Source: an uncultured Alphaproteobacteria bacterium (GTDB lineage: Bacteria; Pseudomonadota; Alphaproteobacteria; Rhodobacterales; Rhodobacteraceae). Taken from it: 41,374 nucleotides of DNA. The stretch's first letter is position 1. The number at the start of each line of letters is the position of its first letter. Location of the stretch: NCBI GenBank assembly GCA_913031285.1, contig CAJWEI010000027.1, positions 1-41,374 on the forward strand. Reading direction: 5' to 3'. The translations under genes were made by a program, and so were the position numbers. The notes under the pieces are model-generated. The model searched no databases, was not told where the DNA came from, and saw only the letters and a program-made list of their open reading frames with translations. Shown one piece after another: positions 16,641-27,253 of the stretch.

Positions 16641-19541
16641 ATGGCACTGGAAAAGAACTTTGATGCTGCCAGCGCAGAAACACGCCTTTATACGATGTGG
16701 GAAAAATCCGGGTGTTTTGCCGCCGGTGCCAATGCGAGCCGCAAAGATACTTTTTGTATCATGCTGCCACCACCCAATGTGACAGGACATTTGCACGTCG
16801 GCCATGCTTTTAATCACACCTTGATGGATATCCTAACCCGATGGAAACGCATGCAAGGATATGATACGCTCTGGCAGCCCGGACTTGATCACGCTGGCAT
16901 TGCAACCCAATTGATGGTCGAAAAGCAAATGGCGGAAGACGGAGAGAACAGAAAACGTTCCGAAATGCCGCGGGATGAGTTTTTGACTAAGGTTTGGGAA
17001 TGGAAGGGTGACAAAGGCGGTATCATAGAACAGCAGGCTCGCCGTCTTGGCGATAGCATGGATTGGTCGCGCTCAGCTTTTACAATGTCAGGCGCCAAAA
17101 CAGCGCCTCAGAGCGAAAAGCCGGGAAATTTCCATGATGCAGTGCTGAAAGTATTTGTAGAGATGTACAACAAGGGCTTGGTCTATCGCGGCAAACGCCT
17201 AGTTAACTGGGATCCCCATTTTGAAACGGCCATTTCCGACCTCGAGGTCGAAAATATTGAAGTTGATGGTCTAATGTGGCATTTCAAATATCCGCTCGCG
17301 GATGGAGAAACATATGAATATGTCGAGAAAGATGAGCATGGGGCCGTCATTTTAATTGAAACCCGCGATTATATTTCAATCGCCACAACACGCCCAGAAA
17401 CAATGCTGGGCGATGGGGCAGTCGCGGTACACCCTTCAGACACCCGCTATGCATCCATTGTTGGCAAATTCTGCGAAATACCAGTCGGGCCAAAAGAACA
17501 TCGTCGCCTGATCCCAATCATCACGGACGCCTACCCTGACCCCGACTTTGGATCAGGTGCCGTCAAAATAACTGGCGCGCATGACTTTAACGATTATCAA
17601 GTGGCCAAAAGGGGCGGCATCCCAATGTATGCGCTAATGGATACCCGAGGCGCCATGCGTTCGGATGGTAAAGCCTATGCGCAAGAGGCAGTAATTGCCC
17701 AGAATATTGCGAATGGCGACTTAGCATTTGACGATGAGACAGTCGCTGGAATGAACCTTGTGCCAGATAATTATCGTGGCCTTGATCGGTTCGCGGCGCG
17801 TCGAAAAATTGTTGCTGATATCACGGCTGAGGGTAACGCGGTCATGACGGCAAATCCAAAGGCAGAAGAAGGGGAGCAGAATTTTATTCCACTTGTGGAA
17901 AAAAAGTCAATCATGCAGCCATTTGGAGACCGCTCCAAAGTGGTAATTGAACCAATGCTGACAGACCAATGGTTTGTCGATAGTAACAAAATTGTTGGTC
18001 CGGCACTTGATGCGGTCCAATCAGGTCAGATCAAAATAATGCCCGAAAGTGGTGAAAAGGTTTATTATCATTGGCTTGAAAATATCGAGCCTTGGTGTAT
18101 TTCCCGCCAACTGTGGTGGGGACACCAAATTCCGGTATGGTATGATAAGGATGGCGGTCAGTATTGTGCAGAAAACGAGGCTGTGGCCCAGAACATGGCC
18201 GGAGAGGATACTATTATAACGCGCGATCCTGATGTGCTGGACACTTGGTTTTCCTCAGGGCTATGGCCCATTGGGACGCTAGGCTGGCCGGATAAAACCG
18301 AAGCGCTAGAAAAATACTTTGCCACAGATGTGCTCATCACTGGACAAGACATCCTCTTCTTTTGGGTCGCCCGTATGATTATGATGCAGCTTGCCGTCGT
18401 TGACGAAATTCCGTTCCATACTGTTTACCTACACCAATTAGTTCGCGACGCTAACGGCGAAAAAATGTCAAAGACACGTGGGAATGTGATTGATCCAATT
18501 GACATGATTGATTCATATGGTGCGGATGCACTGCGAATGTCAAACGCATCTATGGCCGCTCTTGGTGGCGTTCTAAAAATCTCAGAAGACCGTATTAAAG
18601 GCTATAGAAACTTCGGCACCAAACTCTGGAACGCCTCACGCTTTGCAGAGATGAACGGAGCTTATGAAGCAACGCGCCTCTCATCAGTTCCTGATATTAA
18701 GGCCATCGAGGAACCGCTAAATAAATGGATTATAGGCGAAACGGCAAGAACGCGCATACAAGTTGATAATGCCTTACATGCTTACAGATTTAATGATGCA
18801 GCTAACACGCTTTATGCATTCGTCTGGGGTAAAGTCTGCGACTGGTATGTTGAGTTTTCCAAACCACTATTATCTGGTGAAGACCCTGTTGCAAAAGCGG
18901 AAACACAGGCGACAATGGCCTGGGTTATTGATCAGTGTCTGGTGTTGCTTCACCCAATCATGCCATTTATAACTGAAGAGCTTTGGACAGAACTCTCGCA
19001 GCGCAGCAAAATGCTTATCCATGCGGACTGGCCTACCTATGGCCTAGAACTGGTAGATCTCGATGCTGATGGTGAAATAAACTGGGTGATTGCACTAATC
19101 GAAGAAGTTCGATCCGTCCGAATGCAGATGCATGTACCAGCGGGAACCAAAATTCCGATGTTAGTAACAGCAATGGATAAGCAATCTTTTCGAGCTTGGG
19201 ATCGCAATAAAGTGCTAATCAAAAAACTCGCCCGGATCGATCACCTTGAAAAAACGTCTAGCTTTCCCAAAGGATGTGCTACCATCACCGTGTCTGGAGC
19301 TTCTTTTGGACTGCCTCTAGCAGATCTCATTGATATTGATGAAGAAAGGGCGCGTCTACAAAAGTCCCTCGACAAGCTTAACAAAGAACTTGGAGGACTT
19401 CGTGGTAGGGTAAATAATCCAAAGTTTATGGCAAGTGCTCCAGAGACAGTAGTTAATGAAACGCGCGCCAACTTGCTCCTTAGAGAAGAAGAAGAAGCCC
19501 AAATGAAAGCTGCGCTTGACCGTCTTGCAGACATAGCCTAA
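16641..19541 (+). CDS. valS: Valyl-tRNA synthetase
   Basis: The protein is 966 residues, a usual bacterial ValRS length. The class I signature [14 protein letters not shown] (HIGH region) is near residue 45 and the KMSKS loop is [14 protein letters not shown] near 610. The CP1 editing domain includes [18 protein letters not shown], where the substrate-clearing Thr-Thr-Arg is readable. A C-terminal coiled-coil arm of about 70 residues follows [20 protein letters not shown], as expected for tRNA-Val binding. It is a cytoplasmic housekeeping enzyme and the first gene of the core block, followed 15 bases later by trmB. Confidence 0.98.
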   Translation: MALEKNFDAASAETRLYTMWEKSGCFAAGANASRKDTFCIMLPPPNVTGHLHVGHAFNHTLMDILTRWKRMQGYDTLWQPGLDHAGIATQLMVEKQMAEDGENRKRSEMPRDEFLTKVWEWKGDKGGIIEQQARRLGDSMDWSRSAFTMSGAKTAPQSEKPGNFHDAVLKVFVEMYNKGLVYRGKRLVNWDPHFETAISDLEVENIEVDGLMWHFKYPLADGETYEYVEKDEHGAVILIETRDYISIATTRPETMLGDGAVAVHPSDTRYASIVGKFCEIPVGPKEHRRLIPIITDAYPDPDFGSGAVKITGAHDFNDYQVAKRGGIPMYALMDTRGAMRSDGKAYAQEAVIAQNIANGDLAFDDETVAGMNLVPDNYRGLDRFAARRKIVADITAEGNAVMTANPKAEEGEQNFIPLVEKKSIMQPFGDRSKVVIEPMLTDQWFVDSNKIVGPALDAVQSGQIKIMPESGEKVYYHWLENIEPWCISRQLWWGHQIPVWYDKDGGQYCAENEAVAQNMAGEDTIITRDPDVLDTWFSSGLWPIGTLGWPDKTEALEKYFATDVLITGQDILFFWVARMIMMQLAVVDEIPFHTVYLHQLVRDANGEKMSKTRGNVIDPIDMIDSYGADALRMSNASMAALGGVLKISEDRIKGYRNFGTKLWNASRFAEMNGAYEATRLSSVPDIKAIEEPLNKWIIGETARTRIQVDNALHAYRFNDAANTLYAFVWGKVCDWYVEFSKPLLSGEDPVAKAETQATMAWVIDQCLVLLHPIMPFITEELWTELSQRSKMLIHADWPTYGLELVDLDADGEINWVIALIEEVRSVRMQMHVPAGTKIPMLVTAMDKQSFRAWDRNKVLIKKLARIDHLEKTSSFPKGCATITVSGASFGLPLADLIDIDEERARLQKSLDKLNKELGGLRGRVNNPKFMASAPETVVNETRANLLLREEEEAQMKAALDRLADIA

Positions 19542-19556
19542 CGAGGCGTGTATAGC

Positions 19557-20267
19557 ATGTCCAAAGTCCATCCCTCTATCGGAATATGGCGTAACTTTTA
19601 CGGTCGCCTTAAAGGCAAAAGCCTTAATAAAACGCAAAAATACCGTCTTAAAAATGACCTTGATCGCCTGTCCCCGGGATCTATTAGCTGGGAGGAAAAT
19701 CCTGAGCGGCAACCGTTAGACCTAAAAAGTCTATTTGGGTGTAAGGATGTTTGGCTTGAAATTGGCTTTGGCGGTGGCGAACATCTTGTCTATCAGGCAA
19801 AAGAAAATCCTAAAATAGGATTTATAGGATGTGAGCCTTACTTGAATGGCGTCGCGATGCTGCTGGGTAAAATAGAAAGTGAAGGATTAGAAAACATAAA
19901 GATCTACCCTGGAGATGCTCGACATCTTTTTGATGTGCTACCACCTCAAAGTATTTCACGCGTTTTTCTGTTGTATCCTGATCCCTGGCCAAAAAAACGC
20001 CACCATAGACGCAGGTTTGTAACAGATGAGCACCTTGCGCCTCTCGCACAGGTAATGAAAACAGACGCAATTTTTCGTGTGGCAACAGATGTTGAGGATT
20101 ATGTGCGTCAAACACTAAAAGAAGTCTTGGAAAACGGGTTTAATATGCATGCAGATTTGCCTCAAGATCAACTGATCCCATGGTCCGATTGGGTTTCAAC
20201 TCGCTATGAACAAAAAGCCCTGCGTGAAGGCCGTACGCCACATTATTTGACTTTCAAACGGCATTAA
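19557..20267 (+). CDS. trmB: tRNA (guanine-N7-)-methyltransferase
   Basis: TrmB methylates G46 in the variable loop of tRNA using S-adenosylmethionine. The 236-residue protein starts with the RNFYGR segment. It has the SAM-binding LEIGFGGGEHL motif, the family signature LYPDPWPKKRHHRRRF and the C-terminal TRYEQKALREGRTPHYLTF. A GTG three codons upstream is in frame but sits directly on the GAGG sequence. The ATG at 19557 is at workable spacing and is preferred. It follows valS closely and is likely co-transcribed. Confidence 0.94.
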   Translation: MSKVHPSIGIWRNFYGRLKGKSLNKTQKYRLKNDLDRLSPGSISWEENPERQPLDLKSLFGCKDVWLEIGFGGGEHLVYQAKENPKIGFIGCEPYLNGVAMLLGKIESEGLENIKIYPGDARHLFDVLPPQSISRVFLLYPDPWPKKRHHRRRFVTDEHLAPLAQVMKTDAIFRVATDVEDYVRQTLKEVLENGFNMHADLPQDQLIPWSDWVSTRYEQKALREGRTPHYLTFKRH

Positions 20268-20361
20268 CAGACCACATTCATGACAGATTGACGTGCACAA
20301 GGGCATGGATCTCTCAAGCGACTTAGGGTATCTGAAACACAAAGCAAACGAGGAAATACAT

Positions 20362-21714
20362 ATGTTAGCACACGGAGCGCCCATTCCGATGACCGCACGC
20401 AAGTCAGGGCCGCTCATTGGGGAGGCAAATGTGCCCGGTGATAAATCCATCTCTCATCGATCACTAATTCTCGGCGCAATGGCCATTGGAAAAACAGAAA
20501 TACACGGATTACTCGAAGGCCAAGATGTTCTGGATACAGCCAAGGCTATGCGGGCTTTTGGCGCAACTGTGACGAAACAAGGTGATGCACATTGGACCGT
20601 ACAGGGCGTTGGTGTTGGTGGTTTTTGCGAACCCAAAGATTTAGTAGACTTCGGAAATTCTGGTACAGGTGTGCGCTTGATCATGGGGGCAATGGCCACG
20701 CATGCGATCACGGCTACATTTACCGGAGATGCAAGCCTTAGAGGTCGACCCATGGCGCGGATCACAGATCCGATCGCACTTTTTGGCGCAACCGCGCATG
20801 GTCGCTCAGGCGGACGACTACCGATGACAATCGTCGGTGCAAAGGATCCTGTCCCCGTAAAGTATAGCGTGCCAATGCCATCTGCGCAGGTCAAATCGGC
20901 AGTTCTTCTGGCTGGATTAAATGCTCCAGGGGAAACCATAATAATTGAAAGAGAGGCGACGCGTGATCATACTGAGCGAATGCTCAAGGGTTTCGGAGCA
21001 AATATAAAGGTCGAAGATACCGGTGAGGGACGCGTTATAACTCTTAAAGGTTACCCAGAGCTTGCACCACAAACGATCGTGGTGCCGCGCGACCCCAGTT
21101 CGGCGGCATTTCCTATCTGTGCAGCTTTGATTTGTGAAGGATCAAATGTTTTGGTCCCCAATATCGGCCTTAATCCAACCCGGGCCGGCCTTTTTACAAC
21201 ACTGCGCGACATGGGAGCGAAACTAACCTATGAAAATGAACGAATCGAAGGCGGCGAACCAGTAGCCGACCTAAGAGCGCGTTTTTCTCCTAACATGAGG
21301 GGGATTGAAGTACCACCTCAACGCGCAGCAAGTATGATAGATGAATATCCAGTTCTTTCTGTTGTTGCTTCTTTCGCGCAGGGTCAGACAGTGATGCGCG
21401 GAGTTAAAGAACTCCGTATTAAGGAAAGTGATAGAATTGACTCTATGGCAGCTGGTCTTAGGGCGAACGGTATGTCAGTCAAATACGGCGAAGACTGGTG
21501 GATTGTGGATGGGCGCGGTATCTCGGATGTTCCCGGTGGCGGCCTTTGTGCAACCCATCTCGATCACAGAATCGCAATGTCACTCATGATCTTGGGTATG
21601 GGGAGTAACAAGCCAGTAAGGATTGACGACGGTGGCCCAATTGTCACATCCTTCCCAATTTTTGAAGAGCTCATGGCCCAGTTGGGTGCGAGTGTATGGC
21701 GAGAGAATAGTTAG
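20362..21714 (+). CDS. aroA: 3-phosphoshikimate 1-carboxyvinyltransferase (EPSP synthase), class II type
   Basis: EPSP synthase joins phosphoenolpyruvate and shikimate-3-phosphate in the shikimate pathway. The 450-residue protein from the ATG at 20362 begins [18 protein letters not shown], with GAGG 8 bases ahead. An upstream GTG at 20293 adds 23 unrelated residues. The motifs [20 protein letters not shown] and NPTR are those that define class II enzymes, the group containing glyphosate-tolerant bacterial enzymes. At the position where the tolerant CP4 enzyme has NAATGCRL, this protein reads NSGTGVRL, with Gly where the tolerant enzyme has its key Ala. cmk follows with no spacer. The aroA-cmk-rpsA order is common in alphaproteobacteria. 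Confidence 0.96.
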   Translation: MLAHGAPIPMTARKSGPLIGEANVPGDKSISHRSLILGAMAIGKTEIHGLLEGQDVLDTAKAMRAFGATVTKQGDAHWTVQGVGVGGFCEPKDLVDFGNSGTGVRLIMGAMATHAITATFTGDASLRGRPMARITDPIALFGATAHGRSGGRLPMTIVGAKDPVPVKYSVPMPSAQVKSAVLLAGLNAPGETIIIEREATRDHTERMLKGFGANIKVEDTGEGRVITLKGYPELAPQTIVVPRDPSSAAFPICAALICEGSNVLVPNIGLNPTRAGLFTTLRDMGAKLTYENERIEGGEPVADLRARFSPNMRGIEVPPQRAASMIDEYPVLSVVASFAQGQTVMRGVKELRIKESDRIDSMAAGLRANGMSVKYGEDWWIVDGRGISDVPGGGLCATHLDHRIAMSLMILGMGSNKPVRIDDGGPIVTSFPIFEELMAQLGASVWRENS

Positions 21715-22362
21715 ATGTCAGTCTATGATTCAATTCGCTTCACTGTCGCTATTGATGGCCCTGCAGCTGCCGGAAAGGGTACGATTGCTCGAGGATTGGC
21801 TGATCATTTCGGCTTAGCATATCTTGACACTGGCCTGCTTTATCGAACTGTTGCGGCGAAAGCTTTAGGTGGTCACGATCCAATTACCGCAGCAAGTGAG
21901 CTTATACCCTCAGACATGACATCACAAACCTTGCGAAGTCCACAAGTTACGCAAATGGCCAGTAAGGTTGCAGTCATTCCAGAAGTACGCGCAGCTTTGC
22001 TGGTATTTCAGAAAAACTTTGCCTCTCAGGACGGTGGTTCGGTTCTTGATGGTCGTGATATCGGAACCATGATTTGTCCAGAGGCCCAAATAAAAATTTT
22101 TATCACTGCAAGTGTTGAAATTCGTGCAAAACGGCGTTTTGGCGAATTGCAAAACAGCGGTTCAAAAACAACGTTTAAAAAGGTTTTAAAGGATATCAAA
22201 GAACGCGATAAACGCGATATAACCCGCATAGAAGCACCTCTAAAACCTGCCTGCGATGCTTATATTTTAGATACAAGTAAGCTTAGCATTGTGACATCGC
22301 TTCAAAAAGCAATCGACTTCACATCTGAGGCTTATGTTAAAGCCATAAAGTTTAATCATTAA
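21715..22362 (+). CDS. cmk: Cytidylate kinase
   Basis: The 215-residue kinase phosphorylates CMP and dCMP. It has the P-loop AIDGPAAAGKGT, the NMP-binding YLDTGLLYR, DGRDIGT and the lid-region KERDKRDITR, all typical. The ATG directly follows the TAG of aroA, so the two are translationally coupled. The P-loop is complete and the length is normal. The upstream neighbour aroA and downstream rpsA are the usual partners. Confidence 0.96.
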   Translation: MSVYDSIRFTVAIDGPAAAGKGTIARGLADHFGLAYLDTGLLYRTVAAKALGGHDPITAASELIPSDMTSQTLRSPQVTQMASKVAVIPEVRAALLVFQKNFASQDGGSVLDGRDIGTMICPEAQIKIFITASVEIRAKRRFGELQNSGSKTTFKKVLKDIKERDKRDITRIEAPLKPACDAYILDTSKLSIVTSLQKAIDFTSEAYVKAIKFNH

Positions 22363-22574
22363 ACGCTTAAGCCAACAATTTTGTAATCAAGTGCGCGGGT
22401 GTTGTTTAAATAGAGAAGGTGCTTGATTTATATCTGCAAAGGTCGTATGAGCGACGCTTGCGAATTTTGGACGACGGCTTTTCCCGCTTTGCCAAAACAG
22501 CAATACAAAAATGGAAAGACCAGTGGAGACAACCGCTTGGCCTGTAACTTAAATATAAAGGAAAATGAGACCAC

Positions 22575-24254
22575 ATGGCTCAATCAACATCTATGGAGGA
22601 ATTCGAAGCACTCCTGAATGAAAGCTTCGAAATGGACACCCCCAGTGAAGGTTCAGTTGTAAAAGGCAAAGTTATTGCCGTTGAAGCTGGACAGGCAATC
22701 ATCGATGTCGGCTACAAAATGGAGGGCCGAGTTGATCTAAAGGAGTTCGCCAACCCAGGCGAAGCTCCAGAAGTAAATGTTGGCGACAGTGTAGAAGTGT
22801 TCCTTCGCCAAGTCGAAAACTCAAAAGGCGAAGCTGTTATTAGTCGTGAGATGGCACGTCGTGAAGAAGCATGGGATCGCCTCGAGAAGGCCTATTCAGA
22901 CGAGTTGCGTGTTGAGGGGGCTATTTTTGGTCGCGTCAAAGGTGGCTTTACAGTCGATTTGGGCGGCGCTGTAGCATTCTTGCCAGGTTCACAAGTTGAC
23001 GTACGCCCCGTGCGCGATGCAGGACCGCTGATGGGTCTTAAACAACCATTTCAAATTTTAAAGATGGACCGTCGCCGCGGCAACATTGTAGTGTCTCGTC
23101 GTGCTATCCTCGAAGAAAGTCGCGCTGAACAGCGGGCCGAAGTTATTGGGAATCTTGCAGAAGGGATGTCCGTCGAAGGTGTGGTCAAAAATATTACTGA
23201 ATATGGCGCTTTTGTTGACCTTGGCGGCGTAGATGGTCTTTTGCACGTGACGGATATGGCATGGCGCCGTGTCAATCACCCGTCCGAAATTCTGACAATC
23301 GGTGAAACAATCAATGTTCAGGTCATCAAGATCAATAAAGAAACGCATCGAATTAGCCTCGGAATGAAGCAGTTGCAGGAAGATCCATGGGAGCTTGTTG
23401 CGGGCAAATATCCACTTGAATCAATGCATACGGGCATCGTTACAAACATTACTGACTACGGTGCGTTTGTTGAATTGGAAGCTGGTGTTGAAGGACTGGT
23501 TCACGTTTCTGAAATGTCCTGGACAAAGAAAAATGTCCACCCAGGAAAAATCGTTTCAACTAGCCAAGAAGTCGAAGTCATGGTTCTGGAAATCGATGGT
23601 TCTAAAAGGCGCGTATCACTGGGTTTGAAACAAACTCAGCGTAATCCATGGGAAGTTTTCGCAGAATCTAATCCAGAGGGAACTCAAGTTGAGGGTGAAG
23701 TTAAAAATATTACTGAATTTGGTCTCTTTATTGGACTCGAAGGCGAAATAGACGGCATGGTGCATTTGAGCGATATCTCTTGGGACGAGCGTGGAGAAGA
23801 TGCGATCCAAAATTTCCGTAAAGGGGACGTTGTCCAGGCCGTTGTATCAGAGGTTGATGTCGAAAAAGAGCGCATAAGCCTATCTATCAAAGGCATGGGC
23901 GCTGATAAGTTTGCAGAAGCTACTGGTGGAGTGAAACGCGGTGCTATTGTGACTGTGGAGGTGACCGCAATTGAAGATGGCGGCATCGAAGTGGAATACG
24001 AAGGTGCTAAAGCATTCATTCGTCGTTCAGACTTGAGCCGGGATCGTGCCGAACAACGGCCAGATCGCTTCTCTGTCGGAAACAAAGTAGATGTTCGAAT
24101 CACCAATATCGACAGTAAAACGCGAAAACTTGGCTTGTCTATAAAAGCGCGCGAAATCGCAGAGGAGAAAGAGGCTGTCGAACAGTATGGCTCTTCCGAC
24201 TCTGGCGCATCTTTAGGCGATATATTAGGAGCCGCCTTGAAGGGCGACGAGTAA
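22575..24254 (+). CDS. rpsA: 30S ribosomal protein S1
   Basis: The protein is 559 residues, with six S1 (OB-fold) RNA-binding repeats at roughly 25-90, 107-170, 193-260, 280-347, 366-432 and 450-520. The third to fifth repeats each show the NITEYGAFVDLGG-like core. S1 delivers mRNA to the small subunit. The acidic N-terminus MEEFEALLNESFEMD is the ribosome-binding segment. About 210 bases separate it from cmk, enough for its own promoter and an autoregulatory leader, but I do not recognise a defined leader motif there. Confidence 0.97.
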   Translation: MAQSTSMEEFEALLNESFEMDTPSEGSVVKGKVIAVEAGQAIIDVGYKMEGRVDLKEFANPGEAPEVNVGDSVEVFLRQVENSKGEAVISREMARREEAWDRLEKAYSDELRVEGAIFGRVKGGFTVDLGGAVAFLPGSQVDVRPVRDAGPLMGLKQPFQILKMDRRRGNIVVSRRAILEESRAEQRAEVIGNLAEGMSVEGVVKNITEYGAFVDLGGVDGLLHVTDMAWRRVNHPSEILTIGETINVQVIKINKETHRISLGMKQLQEDPWELVAGKYPLESMHTGIVTNITDYGAFVELEAGVEGLVHVSEMSWTKKNVHPGKIVSTSQEVEVMVLEIDGSKRRVSLGLKQTQRNPWEVFAESNPEGTQVEGEVKNITEFGLFIGLEGEIDGMVHLSDISWDERGEDAIQNFRKGDVVQAVVSEVDVEKERISLSIKGMGADKFAEATGGVKRGAIVTVEVTAIEDGGIEVEYEGAKAFIRRSDLSRDRAEQRPDRFSVGNKVDVRITNIDSKTRKLGLSIKAREIAEEKEAVEQYGSSDSGASLGDILGAALKGDE

Positions 24255-24273
24255 TCCATTTTTATAAAAATAA

Positions 24274-24300
24274 ATCCCGCATATCTTTTGATTGCGGGAT
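24274..24300 (+). terminator. Hairpin after rpsA
   Basis: ATCCCGCA (24274-24281) and TGCGGGAT (24293-24300) form a perfect 8-bp stem with an 11-base loop, 20 bases past the rpsA stop. The bases after the stem are not T-rich on the plus strand, so an intrinsic terminator is only probable. The hairpin could instead protect the 3' end of the transcript. Confidence 0.5.
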
Positions 24301-24518
24301 CTCCTGTTTCAATTGATTCGCAATCACTAGTAATGAAAGAATATTTTTCCTCCTAATCGTAAATTTTAATGAGAACTTAAAGAAAAAAAGGGAAAGTAAG
24401 CTGATTTTTAACATAATGATGAACAAAACCGTTCTTGCAAAAAACAAAGAGTTTCACAAACCGTTCATTCTTCCTATAGTATGCTAATCTAAATTTGTGA
24501 CCGAGCTTGGGGGAAAAA

Positions 24519-24803
24519 ATGATACGTTCAGAGCTGATTCAGATCATAGCAGACGATAATCCACATTTATTTCAACGTGATGTCGAGCGTATTGTAAACA
24601 CCGTGTTTGAAGAAATTACTGAGGCAATGGCGAAAGGTGAACGCGTAGAACTCCGCGGTTTTGGTGCATTTTCGGTAAAACAGCGCGACGCTAGATTAGG
24701 CCGAAATCCAAGAACGGGCGCAGCTGTATCAGTAGCTTCGAAACGTGTGCCTTTTTTCAAAACGGGAAAGCTTTTAAGGGATCGATTAAACGGAAAATCA
24801 TAA
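24519..24803 (+). CDS. ihfB: Integration host factor beta subunit
   Basis: The 94-residue protein is a HU/IHF-family DNA-bending subunit. It starts [17 protein letters not shown] and has the arm motif [12 protein letters not shown] with the DNA-intercalating proline in RNPRTG. Its position after rpsA and its sequence fit IHF-beta rather than HU. A TTG four codons upstream is in frame. The ATG at 24519 is preferred because GGGGG lies about 6 bases ahead. IHF with IhfA supports site-specific recombination and sigma-54 promoters; a sigma-54 activator lies later in this window. Confidence 0.95.
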   Translation: MIRSELIQIIADDNPHLFQRDVERIVNTVFEEITEAMAKGERVELRGFGAFSVKQRDARLGRNPRTGAAVSVASKRVPFFKTGKLLRDRLNGKS

Positions 24804-25184
24804 GTGCTCCGGCTTCTTAACTATATGCTTACTGGCGCTGTAGCAATAGCGTTGATCATGTTTGCGCTTGCAAACAGGGAAATAGTAACCATCAGCCTTT
24901 TGCCGGACGAATTTAGTTTTATAGGATTAAATTTTTACTTTCATCTTCCAATATTTGTTGTGTTTTTTGGTGGTGCAACTTTTGGAATCATGATTGGCTT
25001 TGTTATGGAATGGATGCGTGAATACAAATTGCGTTCTGAATCATCTCGTAAAACCCGTAAACTTAAAGGCATGCAAACCCAGCTTCAGCAGCTGAAAGAC
25101 GAAAAATATGAAAATCAAGACGACGTTCTGGCGCTCATTGAGGACACAATAAAGGAACCAAAGAGATCAGCTCAGTTAATGTGA
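24804..25184 (+). CDS. LapA-domain (DUF1049) inner-membrane protein
   Basis: The 126-residue protein has two hydrophobic segments (about 5-25 and 45-66) connected by a short polar loop, then a charged cytoplasmic helix rich in Lys, Gln and Glu that may form a coiled coil (about 78-105). This is the LapA layout; in E. coli LapA works with LapB in controlling lipopolysaccharide synthesis. The start is GTG directly after the ihfB stop. The gene overlaps trpF by 4 bases. The position between ihfB and trpF is common in Rhodobacteraceae. Confidence 0.85.
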   Translation: MLRLLNYMLTGAVAIALIMFALANREIVTISLLPDEFSFIGLNFYFHLPIFVVFFGGATFGIMIGFVMEWMREYKLRSESSRKTRKLKGMQTQLQQLKDEKYENQDDVLALIEDTIKEPKRSAQLM

Positions 25185-25822
25185 AAATTTGTGGCCTTAC
25201 TTCTGAACGTTCCATAAAACACGCTGTGACGGCAGGGGCTGATTATATAGGTTTTGTGTTTTTTCGTAAATCTCCAAGATATCTTACTTTTAACCAAGCT
25301 GCAGACTTGGCAAAATTTATTCCAGAGAATGTGATGACAGTAGCATTAGTCGTCGATCCCACCAATGACCTTTTAGCCGATATAATGAGGCATGTTCGCA
25401 TCGATATGATCCAACTGCAGGGAAAAGAATCTCCGCAGAGAGTGAGCGAAGTTAAAGAGCTGACTGGTTTGCCCGTAATGAAAGCAGTCGGGGTATCAGA
25501 GCCACAGGATTTAAGCATAATAGACACTTATGCTTCCGTGGCAGACCAACTCTTGATAGATGCAAAACCACCCAAAGGTTCCATCCTGCCGGGTGGCAAT
25601 GGCCTTGCCTTTGACTGGAAATTGATCTCGGGCAAGCATTGGAAAGTCCCTTGGATGCTTGCAGGCGGGCTAAACGCAGAAAACGTTACTGAGGCGATAC
25701 AAACTACTGGAACCGCTCAAATCGATGTATCCTCCGGTGTCGAAAAAGCACCAGGCAATAAAGACCCAGACAAGGTTACCCGTTTTATTCAAAATGCCAA
25801 ACGTGGCCCATTAAGTGCCTGA
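25181..25822 (+). CDS. trpF: Phosphoribosylanthranilate isomerase
   Basis: TrpF makes the Amadori rearrangement in tryptophan synthesis. The 213-residue barrel protein has the catalytic Cys in the N-terminal KICGLT motif and the acid in LLIDAKPP, plus GGLNAENV and DVSSGVE phosphate-binding loops. The chosen start is GTG at 25181-25183, sharing 4 bases with the lapA-like gene. The family often has a few residues before KICGL. The codons upstream continue the pattern ISSVNVKICGL but offer no ATG, so a near-cognate start slightly upstream is possible. Confidence 0.94.
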   Translation: MKICGLTSERSIKHAVTAGADYIGFVFFRKSPRYLTFNQAADLAKFIPENVMTVALVVDPTNDLLADIMRHVRIDMIQLQGKESPQRVSEVKELTGLPVMKAVGVSEPQDLSIIDTYASVADQLLIDAKPPKGSILPGGNGLAFDWKLISGKHWKVPWMLAGGLNAENVTEAIQTTGTAQIDVSSGVEKAPGNKDPDKVTRFIQNAKRGPLSA

Positions 25823-25913
25823 AAATGTGAGCAGTGGTCTAGTATCTTTTGCGCTACGCAATTACTTTCAAATATCGTTATGGTGTTGCGTCATAATTTA
25901 GCAATGCTTGTAC

Positions 25914-25948
25914 CTTTACCTCTCCGATCAAGGGATGTAGGGGTAAAG
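25914..25948 (+). promoter_or_regulatory. Hairpin in the trpF-trpB gap
   Basis: CTTTACCTC (25914-25922) pairs with GGGGTAAAG (25940-25948) over nine positions including one G-T wobble. The hairpin sits 24 bases before the trpB ATG and just ahead of its GGAG ribosome-binding site. It could be an attenuator-like structure, a processing hairpin or a terminator before a separate trpB promoter. No leader peptide with tryptophan codons is visible. Confidence 0.35.
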
Positions 25949-25971
25949 TCGTCTAAGGTCGGAGATTTATT

Positions 25972-27204
25972 ATGCCCAATGAACTTTTTAACAGCTTTAT
26001 GACTGGTCCAGACGAGAGAGGTCGCTTCGGCAATTTCGGTGGACGTTTTGTGTCAGAAACATTGATGCCACTTATTTTAGAGCTGGAAAAACAATACGAA
26101 ATTGCCAAGACTGATCTAAATTTCTGGGACGAGATGAATGAACTTTGGACAAATTATGTCGGTCGTCCAAGCCCACTGTACTTAGCCAAACGTCTGACTA
26201 ATGAGTTGGGTGGGGCGAAGGTATATATGAAGCGCGACGAACTCAACCATACCGGCGCGCACAAGATCAATAATGTTCTTGGTCAGATCATTCTGGCGCG
26301 TCGTATGGGTAAAAACCGTATTATCGCGGAAACTGGCGCTGGCCAGCATGGAGTGGCAACAGCCACGGTATGCGCCAAATTCGGTCTAAAATGTATCGTT
26401 TATATGGGTGCACACGATGTTGAGCGACAGGCACCCAACGTGTTTCGCATGCGGTTGCTGGGAGCCGAAGTAGTTCCGGTTACATCAGGGCGGGGCACAC
26501 TTAAAGATGCCATGAACGATGCGCTGCGCGACTGGGTGACCAATGTGCGGGATACGTTTTACTGTATCGGGACAGTGGCAGGTCCACATCCATACCCAGC
26601 AATGGTTCGCGACTTTCAATCAATTATCGGTAAGGAAGTAAAAGAGCAAATGCAACTGAACGAGGGCCGCAGTCCGGATACATTAATCGCAGCGATTGGT
26701 GGAGGCTCAAACGCAATGGGCCTCTTCTACCCATTTCTCGATGACGACGATGTCAATATAGTCGGTGTCGAGGCAGGCGGAAAGGGCGTAAATCAAAAAA
26801 TGGAACATTGTGCTTCATTGACAGGAGGGCGGGCAGGAGTTCTACATGGCAATAGAACCTATCTACTTCAAGATGATGATGGACAGATTCTAGAGGGATT
26901 CTCTATATCTGCTGGGCTTGATTATCCCGGTATTGGCCCTGAGCACGCCTGGCTTCACGATATTGGGCGCGCCAAATATGTATCAATAACAGACGAACAA
27001 GCATTGGAGGCCTTTCAGCTTTGCTGTGAACTAGAAGGTATAATCCCAGCCTTAGAACCCAGCCATGCGCTGGCCTATGTGATGAAAATTGCCCCAAAAT
27101 TGGATAAAAATCACATCATTTGTATGAATATGTGTGGACGCGGCGACAAAGACATCTTTACTGTCGCCAAACATCTCAATTTTGATATGAGCGAAGTTTG
27201 TTAA
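25972..27204 (+). CDS. trpB: Tryptophan synthase beta chain
   Basis: TrpB condenses indole with serine, using pyridoxal phosphate. The 410-residue protein has the PLP lysine Lys98 in HTGAHKINN, the catalytic glutamate in ETGAGQHG, the phosphate-binding GGGSNAMG and the substrate-related GVEAGG region. The N-terminus [16 protein letters not shown] is typical. GGAG lies 7 bases ahead of the ATG. It follows trpF by about 150 bases; trpA is not in the window. Confidence 0.97.
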   Translation: MPNELFNSFMTGPDERGRFGNFGGRFVSETLMPLILELEKQYEIAKTDLNFWDEMNELWTNYVGRPSPLYLAKRLTNELGGAKVYMKRDELNHTGAHKINNVLGQIILARRMGKNRIIAETGAGQHGVATATVCAKFGLKCIVYMGAHDVERQAPNVFRMRLLGAEVVPVTSGRGTLKDAMNDALRDWVTNVRDTFYCIGTVAGPHPYPAMVRDFQSIIGKEVKEQMQLNEGRSPDTLIAAIGGGSNAMGLFYPFLDDDDVNIVGVEAGGKGVNQKMEHCASLTGGRAGVLHGNRTYLLQDDDGQILEGFSISAGLDYPGIGPEHAWLHDIGRAKYVSITDEQALEAFQLCCELEGIIPALEPSHALAYVMKIAPKLDKNHIICMNMCGRGDKDIFTVAKHLNFDMSEVC

Positions 27205-27253
27205 AATTATTCTACTAATATAAAATTGAATCATACTCGAAGAAATTCGATTT

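Noticed and set aside
22423-22617. Small frame ahead of rpsA
   Set aside because: It runs into rpsA in another frame and has no family resemblance; the stretch is more likely the rpsA leader.
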